Notes: generated from the letters alone by a model not told the origin. Numbered from the stretch's first letter, positions 9,086 through 20,404 are shown. The stretch is 64,000 bases of DNA from Pictodentalium vernedei (GCA_031216915.1 CM062296.1:795497473-795561472); one strand, 5' to 3'. Numbers and translations are program-made.

Positions 9086-9268
9086 TTAAATTTCAGCGTC
9101 GATTCTTCTTTTCTTTTTTTTCTTTTTTTTGCGATATGATACGTTTTTATAACAACACATTTGTTTATCCGAATCATAATTATGAAGGAATGTTGTGCAT
9201 CTCTTGGTAACACTCGCATCATTACCATTCTCTTTAGAAGGTAGTGGTGATGGTCTCATTCTTTTCAA
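9086..9268 (-). CDS. Possible small lysine-rich protein
   Basis: A 60-residue frame with RCTTFLHNYDSDKQMCCY and a polylysine tail lies downstream of the 9323-9775 gene on the same strand. The open phase continues upstream to two stops with no better start codon. It may be a real small gene, a decayed gene end or chance. No family is recognised. Confidence 0.2.
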   Translation of the reverse strand: MKRMRPSPLPSKENGNDASVTKRCTTFLHNYDSDKQMCCYKNVSYRKKKKKKKRRIDAEI

Positions 9269-9322
9269 CCATATATCCCGCGCTTTATCTCTTTCATCAG
9301 TTCTTTCCTCATATATCCATCA

Positions 9323-9775
9323 TTAGCGTCTAACCATTTCTCCACATCTTTTTTTGTTTCTTCGTACTCTGTCTCGCGTTCTGCCACCCATTAATTTCTC
9401 AACTACCGAACTAGCGAGTCCCATGAGAGCTCCCACGCTGAGAGTCTTTCCGAGAAAGGGTAGTGCCTTTGCAGTGAAGGGTAATGCTTTTGCCGTGATT
9501 CCTGCCAATAGCGGTAGGAAACCACCTTTCATTCTCAAATTGTATCTCAATTGAGCGGGACTCAATCTCACCGTCAACCCTCTTCCATCGTGAATCGCTT
9601 TCTCCATCCTTTTGATTTGACTTCTGGTCCAGGCGATTGAATCCTGACCACCTCTCGTCAGATCTTCGTGAGTGAATTTGAATCTCACCGCCTCGCCTTG
9701 AGTTGTTAACGCTCTCTTAAGTTTCTTCCTCTGTCCTGCGGATATGTTCACGTTTTTAATCACGTATTCTGTCAT
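9323..9775 (-). CDS. Small hydrophobic virion-type protein (adenovirus X/VI-like)
   Basis: This 150-residue intact frame has a basic N-terminal half (RKKLKRALTTQGEAVRFKFT, then SPAQLRYNLRMKGG). A glycine/alanine-rich hydrophobic stretch at about 84-130 follows (FLPLLAGITAKALPF onward), with a basic tail. This layout, and the MKGGFLPLL motif, is typical of small Polinton/adintovirus proteins compared with adenovirus core protein X or membrane-lytic protein VI. The second Polinton here has a counterpart near 44,720-44,800 (FLPLLGLLGPAIGVAKN). I infer a membrane-active or core virion component. Confidence 0.6.
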   Translation of the reverse strand: MTEYVIKNVNISAGQRKKLKRALTTQGEAVRFKFTHEDLTRGGQDSIAWTRSQIKRMEKAIHDGRGLTVRLSPAQLRYNLRMKGGFLPLLAGITAKALPFTAKALPFLGKTLSVGALMGLASSVVEKLMGGRTRDRVRRNKKRCGEMVRR

Positions 9776-9888
9776 AATTCTGTTTTTTTTAAATATATCT
9801 ACTTCAATTGTTTCTTGTTTAATAATAATTATTTATATTAAAATAATTTTGTAAAATTAATATTGCGTTTATTTTATTTTTGTTATCT

Positions 9889-9905
9889 ATATATATATAC
9901 ACAAT
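9889..9905 (-). promoter_or_regulatory. AT-rich TATA-like promoter of the 9323-9775 gene
   Basis: On the minus strand a TATATATATATAGATAAC tract precedes the ATG at 9775 by about 115 bases, similar to the fibre gene promoter. Confidence 0.35.
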
Positions 9906-9923
9906 ATTTTTTTTTTTTTGCTT

Positions 9924-10480
9924 TTATATTTCTCTTATGTGAAATCGTATCATCACCCTCTCTCCGCGAAGATCTAACAGTTCACCATTTTGATCCGTCA
10001 ACGTGGTTTTGAGACTATACAACGTGTCTAAAATCACTGGTAGATAAACTAAATTTCGAGGTTGCTCCACGATCTTATAACCCAGCGACATGTTTGGAAA
10101 GAAGGAATAGATCGTCGGTTGAGCGCTACCATTCATGTAGCTTCCAACAATCACGTCCACGTTCACCGGAATGCTATTGACTGCGAGAATGTCGGCCGTA
10201 TTTTCAGATGCCGCGTGACCTTGATAATCTTTCGATCGAATCCCAACATCTTGCCTATAGAATCGTCCGTGTTGAAATCCACTTGAAAATTATCTTCCAA
10301 ATCCAACATCGTCTGTAAGGTATTAGGATTGGGAGCGAGTCTGATCTTGTTGCTTCCCTTTCCATCCGTCTTCATTCGCGTCTGAATGTAATTGTTCAAA
10401 TCGTCTATGTCATAACTCCCTTTGGGAATTCGAATCTCCAACCAATCACCCCTTTGCCAGTCACCGATTCGACGAACTTC
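9924..10480 (-). pseudogene. Polinton minor capsid (penton-like) protein, truncated and frameshifted
   Basis: One phase reads DWLEIRIPKGSYDIDDLNNY, APNPNTLQTMLDLEDNFQVD and SIGKMLGFDRK. After a shift near 10,200, another reads GYKIVEQPRNLVYLPVILDT and ends DLRGERVMIRFHIREI. These are landmarks of the Polinton minor capsid protein, whose C-terminus is a jelly-roll strand rich in R-x-H-I-R type residues. The N-terminal part is missing: upstream of DWLEI the sequence belongs to the neighbouring gene. I infer a deletion junction near 10,440-10,480 plus a later frameshift. It would have formed capsid vertices. Confidence 0.7.
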
Positions 10481-11118
10481 TTGTTCATATCCCATATGGG
10501 TTTCACCACTTTCGTCCACTTGTAACCTCTGTTGGCTTTGGGTCTCGTCTCTCTGGCATCGTTATTTCTCTTCATGGCGTGGGTCTGAACCAGAATGTCG
10601 CCGTAATTGTCGAAATCCTGTTCCGAGTAATCGCTAGGCTTGTCGTAAAGGAGCAATCTGTGCAGTCCATCAGTCAATTCGTATTTGTTCGAATCAACGA
10701 TCAATTCATCATCGCCAATTTCTATTTCTGTGTCTCCAATAAACGTTCTCCCCTCCGAAAATCAATACAACAGAGCTCTCTTACCGCCATCGTCATCAGA
10801 CGATGTGACGCTATCAGTGGTGATAGTCGAAGCTGTATCATCAGACTCTCTTTCCATTTGAATCCCCGTGGGAACATAATCCGGTGTAGATTGAACGGAA
10901 TGCCGATTTCCAAAACTAAGAGGCAAAGAACCCATTCTCAAAGAACTCTCCTTTATGGGTCTCAATTCTTCGACTATCTCTTTCCTGCTTCGCTCTTGAC
11001 CCTCCGTCATGGGTTTAAATATTTTTGTGCTTCTGTCAGCCGACTGAATGCCCTTCTTAGCACGCTCAAACTCTTCTAAAATTCGATCTCGGTGTCTAGA
11101 ATCCATCTGTAAAAACAT
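10440..11118 (-). pseudogene. Conserved Polinton protein of unknown function, broken
   Basis: The frame opens with RDRILEEFERAKKGIQ, passes a Ser/Thr/Asp-rich linker and meets an in-frame TGA at 10762. It then continues with FIGDTEIEIGDDELIVDSN, LTDGLHRLLLYDKPSDYSEQ and ANRGYKWTKVVKPIWD. This architecture recurs in many uncharacterised invertebrate proteins that I associate with Polintons. Its 3' end is lost at the junction with the minor capsid remnant. Codons are CpG-rich like the rest of the element. Confidence 0.6.
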
Positions 11119-11169
11119 TTTTCGTTTTTTAATTGTTTTATTATTTTCAAAATTAAATGTTTAATTATA

Positions 11170-12472
11170 TTTTTATGTTTTTAAGTAATAAAAATCTTTC
11201 CGTCTTTAATATAATAAACTAAAAATATTCACATCTCAACTCAATGTCGATTGAATTGGAGAAGTTTCAAAATACGTTAAGCAGTACATGACAAACCGGT
11301 TTCTGATTTAACGCATTTTGATAGTAATTATGTTTTGTCAAAGGAATTTCATTCACATATCAAAGAACCATTCACTCAGTGTCGAATTAAGAGAGAATCC
11401 CTTTTGATGACGGGTAAAACATTTCAACACACAAAAGAAAACTGGTTTCTAATTTTTAACGTTAAAGGAACTTATTCATTTTCAAATTTCTCTGATTGCT
11501 ATCGTGAATATATTAAAAATTTTACCACTCAAAACCTAATTGAGCGGAAAATGCGTTTAAACATTCCGTTAAGTGTTTATTAAGATTACTTCACAAGAAT
11601 TCTGATTCTTTTCTCTTTTTGAATGAACGCTTAAAGTCAATTTCTCTTCTTTACATCAAGACAAAACACGAATGTCTATTTTGCAGATCATATTTATAAT
11701 CAACTCTTTTGAACAATATCCCTAAACTCAATTTCTCTTCGTCACATTGAACCAAGACACGAATCTCTATTCTTTACAGATCATATTTTATAATCGACTC
11801 TTTTGAACGAAAACCTCATTCAGTCATAACGATAACATGTGTTAGTTTTTACTTCAGGAAAACGTGACAGCGAGTTTGCGGATTTCTAACACCCTGGCAA
11901 CACTCTTCATTCAAAACATTTCCATTAAGTGCTCATTAAGATCACCTCGCAATAACGTGCGTCAGTCTTACTTCGAGAAACGCGACAGTGGGTTTGCGAA
12001 TTCTAACAAAACCTCTTTACACGAGTCGATTTCACACCTAAAATCCGCAAGTGGATCTCCGTGTACGCCTCCATAGGGTTTCAGTGTTAAAATCGTGTAC
12101 GGACGCGGATTGTTAGAATCGGCAAGAGGATAATTTAGAAACAACAAAACGTTTTTTGCTCGCAATTTAACACTGAACCCTATGGGGAAATGTACACGGT
12201 TGTACATATCGGTACACATACAAATCATCTATCTGTACATGACAAATCGTCTACCTGTACACGATTTTAACACTAAATCCTATGGTGGTGTACACGAATG
12301 TTGTGTACACGTACATGTACACGTACATGTACGTGTAATGTCGTTTGCAGCCGCCATTATCCCCTACTGAAACCTACAGTGGGGAGAAATAGGATTACCA
12401 CAAGACCTATACAGACTATAATTTCCATCCAGGAAAATAAACCTGCAACTGCACACCCACAGGTAGATTTTC
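11170..12472. other. Non-coding stretch with local repeats, possible element edge
   Basis: No convincing gene is seen. An imperfect tandem pair (about 11,636-11,715 and 11,729-11,812, sharing AGATCATATTT and TCTTTTGAAC) is followed by a pair sharing GACAGYGRGTTTGCG at about 11,863 and 11,978. From 12,066 to 12,300 a motif with AGTGTTAAAATCGTGTAC occurs once forward and twice inverted. The right edge of the first Polinton probably lies in here but no terminal repeat can be checked. Confidence 0.45.
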
Positions 12473-12621
12473 CTCTCAACTTTCAATATCTGAGAAAGTG
12501 CGTAAGAACCGCTCGCAATTTTTTTTTTTTGTTAATGCACCACCGGGTAAACACGGCGAGCCATTAATAGCAAGCTTGCCAGCGGTTTTTATGCTCTTTC
12601 TTAGATATTGAAAGTTGAGAG
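12473..12621. repeat. Fold-back repeat with 46-base arms
   Basis: Arms at 12473-12520 and 12576-12621 are inverted copies (CTCTCAACTTTCAATATC against GATATTGAAAGTTGAGAG) around a loop of about 55 bases that contains a T run. This is MITE-like. No target duplication was identified. Confidence 0.65.
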
Positions 12622-13098
12622 TAAAAAACACCCTGAAACCTCCCAAAATCGCATAGCATAAACCTTTTGCTTCTTATGTCTAAATTCCGGCGATAATTAT
12701 TTAGAAATATAAATGTTCGTCTTGTTGGGATTCGGCTTGTTGGGATATTTTACACACTAGTCTTATTGGGTGGGATTCGGCTTGTTGGGATGACAATCAA
12801 TGCTTGGGATGAAAGTCCTCTCAATTGGGCAACATGAGTGTAAACAACTGACAAAACTTGACCATACACATAGCAATTTTACTAGTAATAAAATAAAATA
12901 GAAAAACGTTTTCGTGAATTGCTGCACATTATATCGAATTATATAGGAATACGCGGAGGGGGTGGGGGAGGGGCGGGGGGTTCACATATTTACCATAATG
13001 GAATCTTCGTAGAAACTGTAGCAAATGAAAGACCAAAATAAAATAAACAAACTATTTATTCATGGGTTGAGAATATTCCCCCAAAATGGAGTAGCGCT
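12622..13098. other. Intergenic stretch with G-rich run
   Basis: No gene is seen. Short direct repeats containing GGGATTCGGCTTGTTGGGAT lie at about 12,728-12,792. A G-rich run at 12953-12983 with several groups of four or more G could form a quadruplex. Confidence 0.4.
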
Positions 13099-13104
13099 AA
13101 ATGC

Positions 13105-14187
13105 CGATGAACGGAAAAAAGCCCTGATGGAGAAAAGCCCTAAGGAGAAAAGCCCTGAAATTGTATCTGAGGAGGAAAGCCCTGGTCCATTTTTGCATGG
13201 AGTGGAGAAAAGCCCTGATTCATTTTTTTTTCATATTTTTTTATTCATTATTTTTTATATGAAATCACATATTTTAATCATTGTTTTCCTTTTTTTTTTA
13301 TTTTTTTACTGTTTTGCCTGTTTTTTGTACAGTAATCACCTTTTATGTCTAGTTTTTCCATTCTTTGTGTAATTTTTATTTTTTTTTTAATTTCCATTCA
13401 CTTTTATTTTAATTCAGGTAAAAGCTGCAATGGACTTTGGCTTGGCTCATATGTTTACAACAATAACATTAATTAATTTACAAACGTGGACAGGTGGTAA
13501 TCTAAGATAAGTGAACAGCAGAGGGATGTTTTGATAATATTTTTGAATTTCTAAACACAATGAGCTGTGTTTACAACAATTATATTTGGTAATTGTTTTG
13601 CAAACATTGACAGTACAGAAAGGTAATTTAAACAGATAAGAGGCAATTTATTCTCCTGCTGCTTTGTATTAAACAGGAAATCATTTACAAGTAGATTCTT
13701 AACAAAACAACAGAAAAATACACTTCATTAGATGTAAGTAAATAAAATTTTAAATCTTTCTATGTGTCATAAAAAAAGTTAAAAAATAAATAATGGATGT
13801 AGTTCCGATTTTTTTTGTTTTACGACCCTGTTGACTCCAAGTGGCAACCACTTAGTACAAAAATATCAATTCAGACAACAATAAACAAATTCTAGAATAG
13901 CTAAAGATTTTTATTTTTTGTCTCAAAAACAGCTTACAGTCCCTTATTGGGATGAGCTTGATGAGCACGTTCCAATGAGGGGGTCATAAATTATGTTTCT
14001 GAGACCTAAATTGAAAATCCTCAGTTATTCTAGGATTTGTTTATTAACCAAAGGAAATTGATAAAATAGTCAAAAAAAATTCAACCAGGGCTTTTCTCCA
14101 CCCCTTGAAAAAATGGACCAGGGCTTTTCTCCTTTGTTGCAAAAATGACCAAGGCTTTTCTCCACCAGGGCTTTTCTCCGTCATTCC
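13105..14187. mobile_element. 1.08-kb non-autonomous element with multi-motif inverted ends
   Basis: Both ends carry about four inverted copies of GGAGAAAAGCCCTG: direct at 13,110-13,225 and reverse complement at 14,090-14,180. The ends are flanked by an identical 6-base AAATGC at 13099-13104 and 14188-14193, consistent with a target-site duplication. The interior is AT-rich and non-coding. Part of it (about 13,910-14,010) is a decayed relative of the TTAA-flanked palindromic MITE found elsewhere in the window. An open frame at 13,025-13,372 with repeated KSPE comes only from the end motif. Confidence 0.8.
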
Positions 14188-14193
14188 AAATGC

Positions 14194-15120
14194 TATTTTA
14201 CAGTCGGTTAATTGGCGTTAATTCCTACAAAACCACCTGGATTCAGTGGATTGGAAGAGTCTTATGAGTGTACGGGGTGAGGGTGGTTGTTATGAAAGAA
14301 CTGAATTCATTCAACTATCACCTATGAAGATGTACTGGTTTTATAATAATTAGAAACCTGACATTGAGTAATTGTTAAAAAACAACACCCACATCAAAGT
14401 TTTTCCAATTTGCTGTCAACTTCAAGTTAACCTAATTGTTTTAAACCTGTACACCGTCAGCAGAGTTATTAATCCTAAATTGTTAAAATCACATACATTG
14501 TCTTCAATGCAAAATTAAACACTTATATTAATTAGTCAATAGAAATGATGGAGCTTTCAAATCCTTTCATTCACGTCAGTGAAGACAATATTAACCGTGG
14601 AGAATCGTCTGTTGAAATCGCATAAATATAAAAATCACTATTTTCAAAGTGAAATGGAAACATTAAAACAAAACCATAATTGAAATATTTTTATAGAATC
14701 AAATAATTTAAAGTTTACTTTATTCCGAATGATGTACGCGAAATGCATGCTATTGATGGTTAATATATATTTTTAACTTTAAAGCTACCGCAGTCAGCCT
14801 TTTTTCATAAATTCATAAGGAAATGCACACAGATAAAATAAGATATTTAAAACAAAAATGGAAACCTGAAGAATCTTGTCTAGCAATAAGTATTAAACAT
14901 CACTTTAAAGAGGATGCCCTAACCTATTTGACCATATGTATGCAAATTTTATTGAAAAGCAAATATGGATGAAAAATGAAGTTTTATTGCTTTCTCCCAT
15001 TGACCTCTATAGTAAATTGGATAATGAAGATAGCTGTGTTTTTCACGCATGCGCAACTAGGGGGATAGAAATAGTTGTACATGCAAATTAAACATTTGAA
15101 AAATATACTTTTCAAAACAT
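14194..15120. other. Unannotated intergenic DNA
   Basis: AT-rich sequence without a convincing gene, RNA or repeat that I can support. Confidence 0.4.
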
Positions 15121-15445
15121 TTCAACAAACCATGCCACGTGCCCTCATTAAAACGAGCTCGACGAGCTCCTTCCAATGAGGGCTCACATGGTATAGTTTT
15201 ATTAACCCTTTACCCAACGAATCGGCCGCATCCGCCCGCGTAATATGCAAATTCAGCAGCTGAAAAAATATTATTTTTCGAAAAGTTTCAACAAAACCAT
15301 ATCATGTGACCCTCTTTGGAACGAGCTCGTCGAGCTCGTTCCAAAGAGGGGACACATGATATGGGTTTATTGACATTTTTTGAAAAAAATTAGAAAATGA
15401 TATTTAAAATAATAAATTTTGATATTGTTTGCGTTGGGTAAAGGG
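15121..15445. mobile_element. TTAA-flanked palindromic MITE, subfamily B, plus adjacent partial copy
   Basis: A complete copy spans 15206-15445 between TTAA at 15202-15205 and 15446-15449. Its ends are CCCTTTACCCAACG and CGTTGGGTAAAGGG. The centre is a palindrome around GAACGAGCTCGTCGAGCTC. A truncated copy (about 15,121-15,201) abuts it and appears to share the left TTAA. Ends starting CCC with TTAA duplications are typical of piggyBac-type transposons. Confidence 0.8.
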
Positions 15446-15571
15446 TTAAATGCTAAAAAAAACAATTATTAAAATACTAATTTTTGATTCCTGTATGTTT
15501 GTAAAGAGTTAAATTACTCCCTTTCTTGAAAAAGAACAAGAGATTCGAATATTCATTGAAATAGCGTACAG

Positions 15572-15714
15572 AATAAATAGGTACTGGGGCCGTAATCAGA
15601 TTTAAACCACTCGTGTGATAAGGGTTTTAACCACTCGGCTTGCCAAGTGGTTAAAACCCTTATTCTATGAGTGGTTTCAATCTGATTGCCAACCCTAGTA
15701 CCTATTTGATTTAT
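15572..15714. repeat. Fold-back repeat
   Basis: Nearly perfect inverted arms run from AATAAATAGGTACTGGGG to a reverse-complement edge near 15,714, with inner arms AAGGGTTTTAACCACT and AGTGGTTAAAACCCTT. MITE-like. Confidence 0.6.
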
Positions 15715-17268
15715 TTATACCATGCTCTTAACAAACAATCGACTTTGTCACTTAAAATGTAGAAAAATCGACACTTTTTATCGCAAACACACGGGTTTAT
15801 TTTGTTTGCATCTGTGCCGGTGGGCAGTACTACCGGCTGCACGTTAATGATTGATAGGCAGCTAGACACATCGTCAAAGTTGATTGAATTTACCTTGCTT
15901 TTTCAGTCAAATTATTTTATCAGTTGGAAGCATCGCAAAACGTCGTACGTGCGAATGTATCGAAGTTGGCAAATTGCGTCATGCCAAAGGTTAAGTTGGA
16001 TGAACTTCCTTCTTTAGGCGTAATTTTGTTTAACCGCAGTAGTTAAACCGGTAGTGAGGTTAAAAGCTAAAATTTGACATACACAATTTTCACAGGTAGT
16101 AACATAGGCGAGCATGGTATAAACGAGTTTAACTGATTAGAAAATTCCCATTGATTTTGATAACATAGATACATTTCCTGTTCTTTTACTCTTTGTAGTG
16201 GTTGTACACTGTAAAACTATCCACGATGGTATGTCTTGAGAAGGCCAGTAGTTTTGGTTGAATTTTAAAGGGCTTGGGTTTTTGGTCTTCTCTTTTCCCC
16301 AGAATAGCAATTATGAAGTTTTGCATAGAGTACTCTGGTAAACTTGGAAAAATACCTCACGATTCTCTTTCGGAATCAACTGTGCCTTCTAAACGGGTCC
16401 ATGCGACATCGTCTTCTCGCCCCCTTTTAACCGGTAAGCACATAAACAACTATCACATTGTGAACGTCTGGCACTTCTGATTGTCGAGCATTTGACTTTC
16501 AATCGCTGCCAGCCGAAACAACAACAATGCTGTTGAAAGTGTGGAAAGGATCTTAGTCTGGCAGCTAAGGCACCGTTGCGAGTTTTGAAGTCTAAAGATT
16601 CTTTCTCTGCGAATTATTTTTGTCCACAACACCTTTTGAAGAATCAATCGGCTGGCCTTTTGTCAACCTTGAGGCATTTGTAACATTTCGGTTTTTAGAA
16701 ATGGCGGTCAAAATGGCGGCCATTTTTACAAGCAAGAGGATTTTAACCAACGTGGAGTGCTAATTGAAACAAACTAGCATCTTTCTTATCCAACTGACAC
16801 GACTTTTTAATTTTGTGCAAAAAGCCAACATGGTGGACAAAATGGCGACAAAAATCGATTTTTTTTTCACAAATTTCACGAATTTGTTCCAGATTACTAG
16901 TGCAATGATGGTCGTAGTGACCAGTATTTGTGATAGACAATCACATCACAGTAATGTGTAGGGATTTCCGTACAACTGTACAAACTCTGTCGGTTCGGGT
17001 ATAAAGTTCGGAATTGGTACTAATATACCGCCTGTAATTGATCAATGACAGCATTGATATTAAAAATATTAGAAACAGAGAGTCCAGGTATATGGCGTGA
17101 CAAGAAGGATTATGTAGACCACTAGGAAGTTTCAAAAACTGGTAAGTGTTTAATAAGATAATAAAAAGGCGGCCAAATATAATGCCCAATATGGCATTAT
17201 CTAAAATTCTATGCAATGATTTGTGTTCATTTTCAGCAGACTCGCCAGCAGCCCCGCTCATCTATTCG
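15715..17268. other. Unannotated intergenic DNA
   Basis: No supported gene. Open frames here are short and lack recognisable motifs. Confidence 0.4.
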
Positions 17269-17825
17269 TTACAGTTGTTTGGCAAGTATTGAAAACAGTG
17301 TATGGTAACCTTGAGGAAACAAAGCTGCATCTTGATGTCTTGCATGGTTGTTATTGTCAGCTGATAGCGATACATTGTGAGCCGGAGTAAATGGGAGAAG
17401 TGACTTCGCCTTCTCGTCTCTAACAAACCCACAATTTGTAGGTGTCATTTTGGGTTGGTCCAAATGCAGTGTATGTTTCCAAATGCACGCTTACATGTGG
17501 CCTTGTTCGACGTTCTCTGCAAACGACTCAGTATTTAGCGGGAGGGTACACAGTTTAGGGACTTCTTTGCTCCTGGCCGTCCTGTTTTGGATATCCAACT
17601 ACTGACTCTTGCATCAGACATTCTTTTGAATGTAGGACACCCATAACAGGCGGTCATGAACTGTGTAGCTTCACGCCAGATGTCATCTCAAGGAGTATCA
17701 ATTTTTCCAAATGATTCTAGCGATATACCACCCTCTTTCAAAGCTTAAAGTGCACGACCTTTACCTACTCCAAAGCAGCCAGTGGCGGTATCACACCCAG
17801 AGATAGCATGGCACCACCAAAACTC
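17269..17825 (-). pseudogene. Fragment of an uncharacterised invertebrate protein family
   Basis: Read on the minus strand, pieces in shifting phases give FFGVGKGRALKALKEGG (near 17,770), a Cys/Tyr-containing segment MTACYGCPTFKRM (near 17,660), then RATCKRAFGNIHCIW and MTPTNCGFVRDE. I recognise this order from a widespread family of uncharacterised invertebrate proteins with a GCDT-x-S-x-F-x-G-x-G-K motif. Stops and frameshifts separate the parts, so this is a decayed, probably retroposed or transposon-carried copy. Confidence 0.5.
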
Positions 17826-18539
17826 TTATTTCACTTGAAATACTGACAAATTATACTGATGAGCTGCCTTTAAATCTCGGTGACGGTCAGCATAAGTTCC
17901 ATAAGCTCCAAGAGTACATAATTTTCCGGGTGTAACTTTTACTCCGCGAGCATATGTCGAAAATAATCTGCAGTCACATGCATTCTGTATTATACTAATG
18001 AAACAGAAACATTACCATTTTTTGCATTTTTAGCCGGCTGCGCACTTGAGTTACAGACTGACATACACCCATTTTTTCAAGACTACAGGAAAAATCATCG
18101 AACGTACCACTTTTACTCAGCTTTGGATTTTCAAGTAGGGCTTCCACATCTTTATTCTCCTATGTATCCAATACAGTGTTTATTTCATTGTCAGTCCGCG
18201 ATGCCCCCCCCCCCCCCCCACCTCACCCTCGGGAAGCTTTGGTAGCTGTTTACTTGCCAATGTTGGACATCCTTACCATTTGTCGACTATTAGGAAAATA
18301 AATTTTCATTGTCCTGACAGATATCACACTTTTTCAGGACAAATGCATTTGCAGATTGAAAACACAAGAACTCCAACGGAAATGACATTTCCATTCATAT
18401 GCTTCAACAAACACATTAACTCCACGAGTGAACGGATTTGTACCTGTTAGCCAACAAGTGTATTTTTTGTAACTCCAGGATAAAAGCCAACCCTCCAGCA
18501 GTATTAGCGTGCACTTGGGAAAAATTGATCGATTGCTAT
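17826..18539. other. Unannotated DNA with poly-C run
   Basis: Possible further decayed pieces of the same pseudogene lie at the left. A run of about 16 C occurs near 18,206. Nothing else is supported. Confidence 0.35.
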
Positions 18540-18592
18540 TCAAGAATTTTTTTGCAAGTGTCGTCTGCTTTTCATATTAGGTAAAGGGTTAA
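18540..18592. mobile_element. End fragment of TTAA-flanked MITE
   Basis: Matches the terminal part of subfamily A (GCAAGTGTCGTCTGCTTTTC, then GGTAAAGGGTTAA). The rest is absent. Confidence 0.6.
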
Positions 18593-18779
18593 AATAAACA
18601 AAAAATCAATGAAGTCCCAATTACAACCACGACAAAGCGTCTTCGTTTGCGCGCACGGATACATGACACAATTGTTGATTGCATAATTCACTTGTGAAGT
18701 TATCATTTATAACCAAACCTGGAAATCCCAGTAAATCACACTTTGGAAAGTAATAAATTCGCTTATTTCATTTGGTAAT

Positions 18780-20400
18780 CTGTGGTTAGCAGTTCTAATT
18801 TTTAAAAGATATTTTTAGAGATACTGTGGTATATTCATCAAATGCTTGCCAACTGCAGAAGAGTAAAAGATACCCCTCGAAGAGGACAAAACATCTTTGT
18901 GTCATTTTTGAATGAACTGGTCAATTAGTACTCCTTTAATTTGTTTCAATTTGTTTTTCGACAGCTGTGTCTGGTTAAACCATAAATAATATTGGCCTAC
19001 TCCCTGAAAACTATTTCTATCAGTATTTTATCAACTAAATTTACATCTGAAAGTATTGCTATTGGCGTCTAAACTTACTAGCAAGCTATATATTTGTTAG
19101 GCTATTAAAGACCCAGCTGGTTTTAATAATCTGGACCAATAACACAATATTCAAGTTTGCTGACTTATAGAGATCGGGTAGCGCCGAGGCTCACCACAAA
19201 CCAAGTACCTAGGGGTAGAACTTTCCATGCAAAGCAACAATTTACAGAATTTTAAATGGGCGGATTCCAGACAGCTCGTTGTTTCCTTACCCCACACCAT
19301 ACAGCCATAAAGCATAATTGATTGGATCATCGAGTGGAATAGATGCATAATTAGGTCAAATGTTAGGTTTAGTTTACTAATTTTACTTACAAGATCGTAC
19401 ATAGCTTTTATTGCTACTGTATTCAGGTTCGTTAAATGACGACAGAAATGACCATCGTAAAAGAACAATATACCTAGGTACGTAAACTCAATCACTACTT
19501 CCAGCTGTTTGTCATTTAACCCTTTTCCCAACGTCCCAACGTAACGGCCAAACCCGGCCAGCGCCATTCTCAAAAATTGCCAATTAAGTTTCATTATATT
19601 TTCATTTTTTGTCTCAAAAACATAGGTTATGACCCCTCGTTGGAACGAGCTCGTCGAGCTCGTTCCAACGAGGGGTCATAACCTATGTTTTTGAGACACA
19701 AAATGAAAAAAAATAGTTATTCAAGATTTTTTTTTGCAAGTGTCTTCTGCTTTTCATGTTAGGTATATGGTTAATGTAAAGACAGGTTGGCGCTTCCTCT
19801 TCCCATTTCTGAATATCATTATCTTTGTTTTCGTAGTATTTACTGTCAGCTCCCAGGCACTAGAACAATCAATAAATGCATCGAGATTGCGCTGCATACT
19901 GTTTTCGTTTTCTTCTAAGATAACGGAGTCGTCTGCATATAAGATACAGAAGAGCCTTAAACGCTGGTTGAGTCGTTTATAAAAGGTTTCCGTCAAGGTA
20001 TGAAAGACCATCAATTTCACAATCGCACAGGAAATCCTCTAAATCATGCCGGAAAATGAAAAATAAAAGGGGAGACAAATTTTCCCCATAACGTACACTG
20101 CAGCTGCACAAGAAAAAATCGGAGCGCCCACCTTCCTGCACGATGTAAGATTTGCTTTTATTGTACATACCCTTAATAATGTTAAATATCTTCCCGTTAA
20201 TACCCACCTTTAGTACGTTTAGCCATAGTCCCTCCCTCCACACGGTATAAACAATTTTTTGAAAGTCTCTAAAGAAGCAGTAGAGTTTTCGTCCACATAA
20301 TAAATATATTTCAATCAACTTGCTAAGAATAAAAATGTTATCTGTGGTTGAATATTGTTTTTTAAAACCGGCCTGGCTATATTTAATAAGCGGCACCTCG
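18780..20400 (-). pseudogene. LINE reverse transcriptase, 5'-truncated and decayed
   Basis: On the minus strand the segments read YSQAGFKKQYSTTDNIFIL and SPLLFFIFRHDLEDF, the catalytic box ILYADDSVILEENEN, then LTVNTTKTKIMIF. After a MITE insertion come FTYLGILFFYDGHF, IMLYGCMVWGKE and LKFCKLLLCMESSTPRYLVC. Further weak matches (LIDQF, SSRGIFY) continue to about 18,780. This order fits a non-LTR retrotransposon reverse transcriptase of the type common in molluscs and cnidarians. Stops and frameshifts are frequent. The endonuclease domain is missing. Confidence 0.75.
19520..19770. mobile_element. TTAA-flanked palindromic MITE, subfamily A, inside LINE
   Basis: Flanked by TTAA at 19516-19519 and 19771-19774. 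It contains the long central palindrome (GACCCCTCGTTGGAACGAGC and its reverse complement at about 19,630-19,680). It interrupts the reverse transcriptase frame between the YADD part and the C-terminal part, so it inserted after the LINE. Confidence 0.85.
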
Positions 20401-20404
20401 GCCG

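Noticed and set aside
213-11118. Organelle, ciliate or prokaryotic origin with TGA as a sense codon
   Set aside because: The fibre gene ends in TGA, other genes end in TAA or TAG, frameshifts are also present, and neighbouring sequence is typical animal repeat DNA.
13025-13372. 115-codon frame with KSPE repeats
   Set aside because: It overlaps the motif array at the end of the non-autonomous element and is not protein-coding by content.
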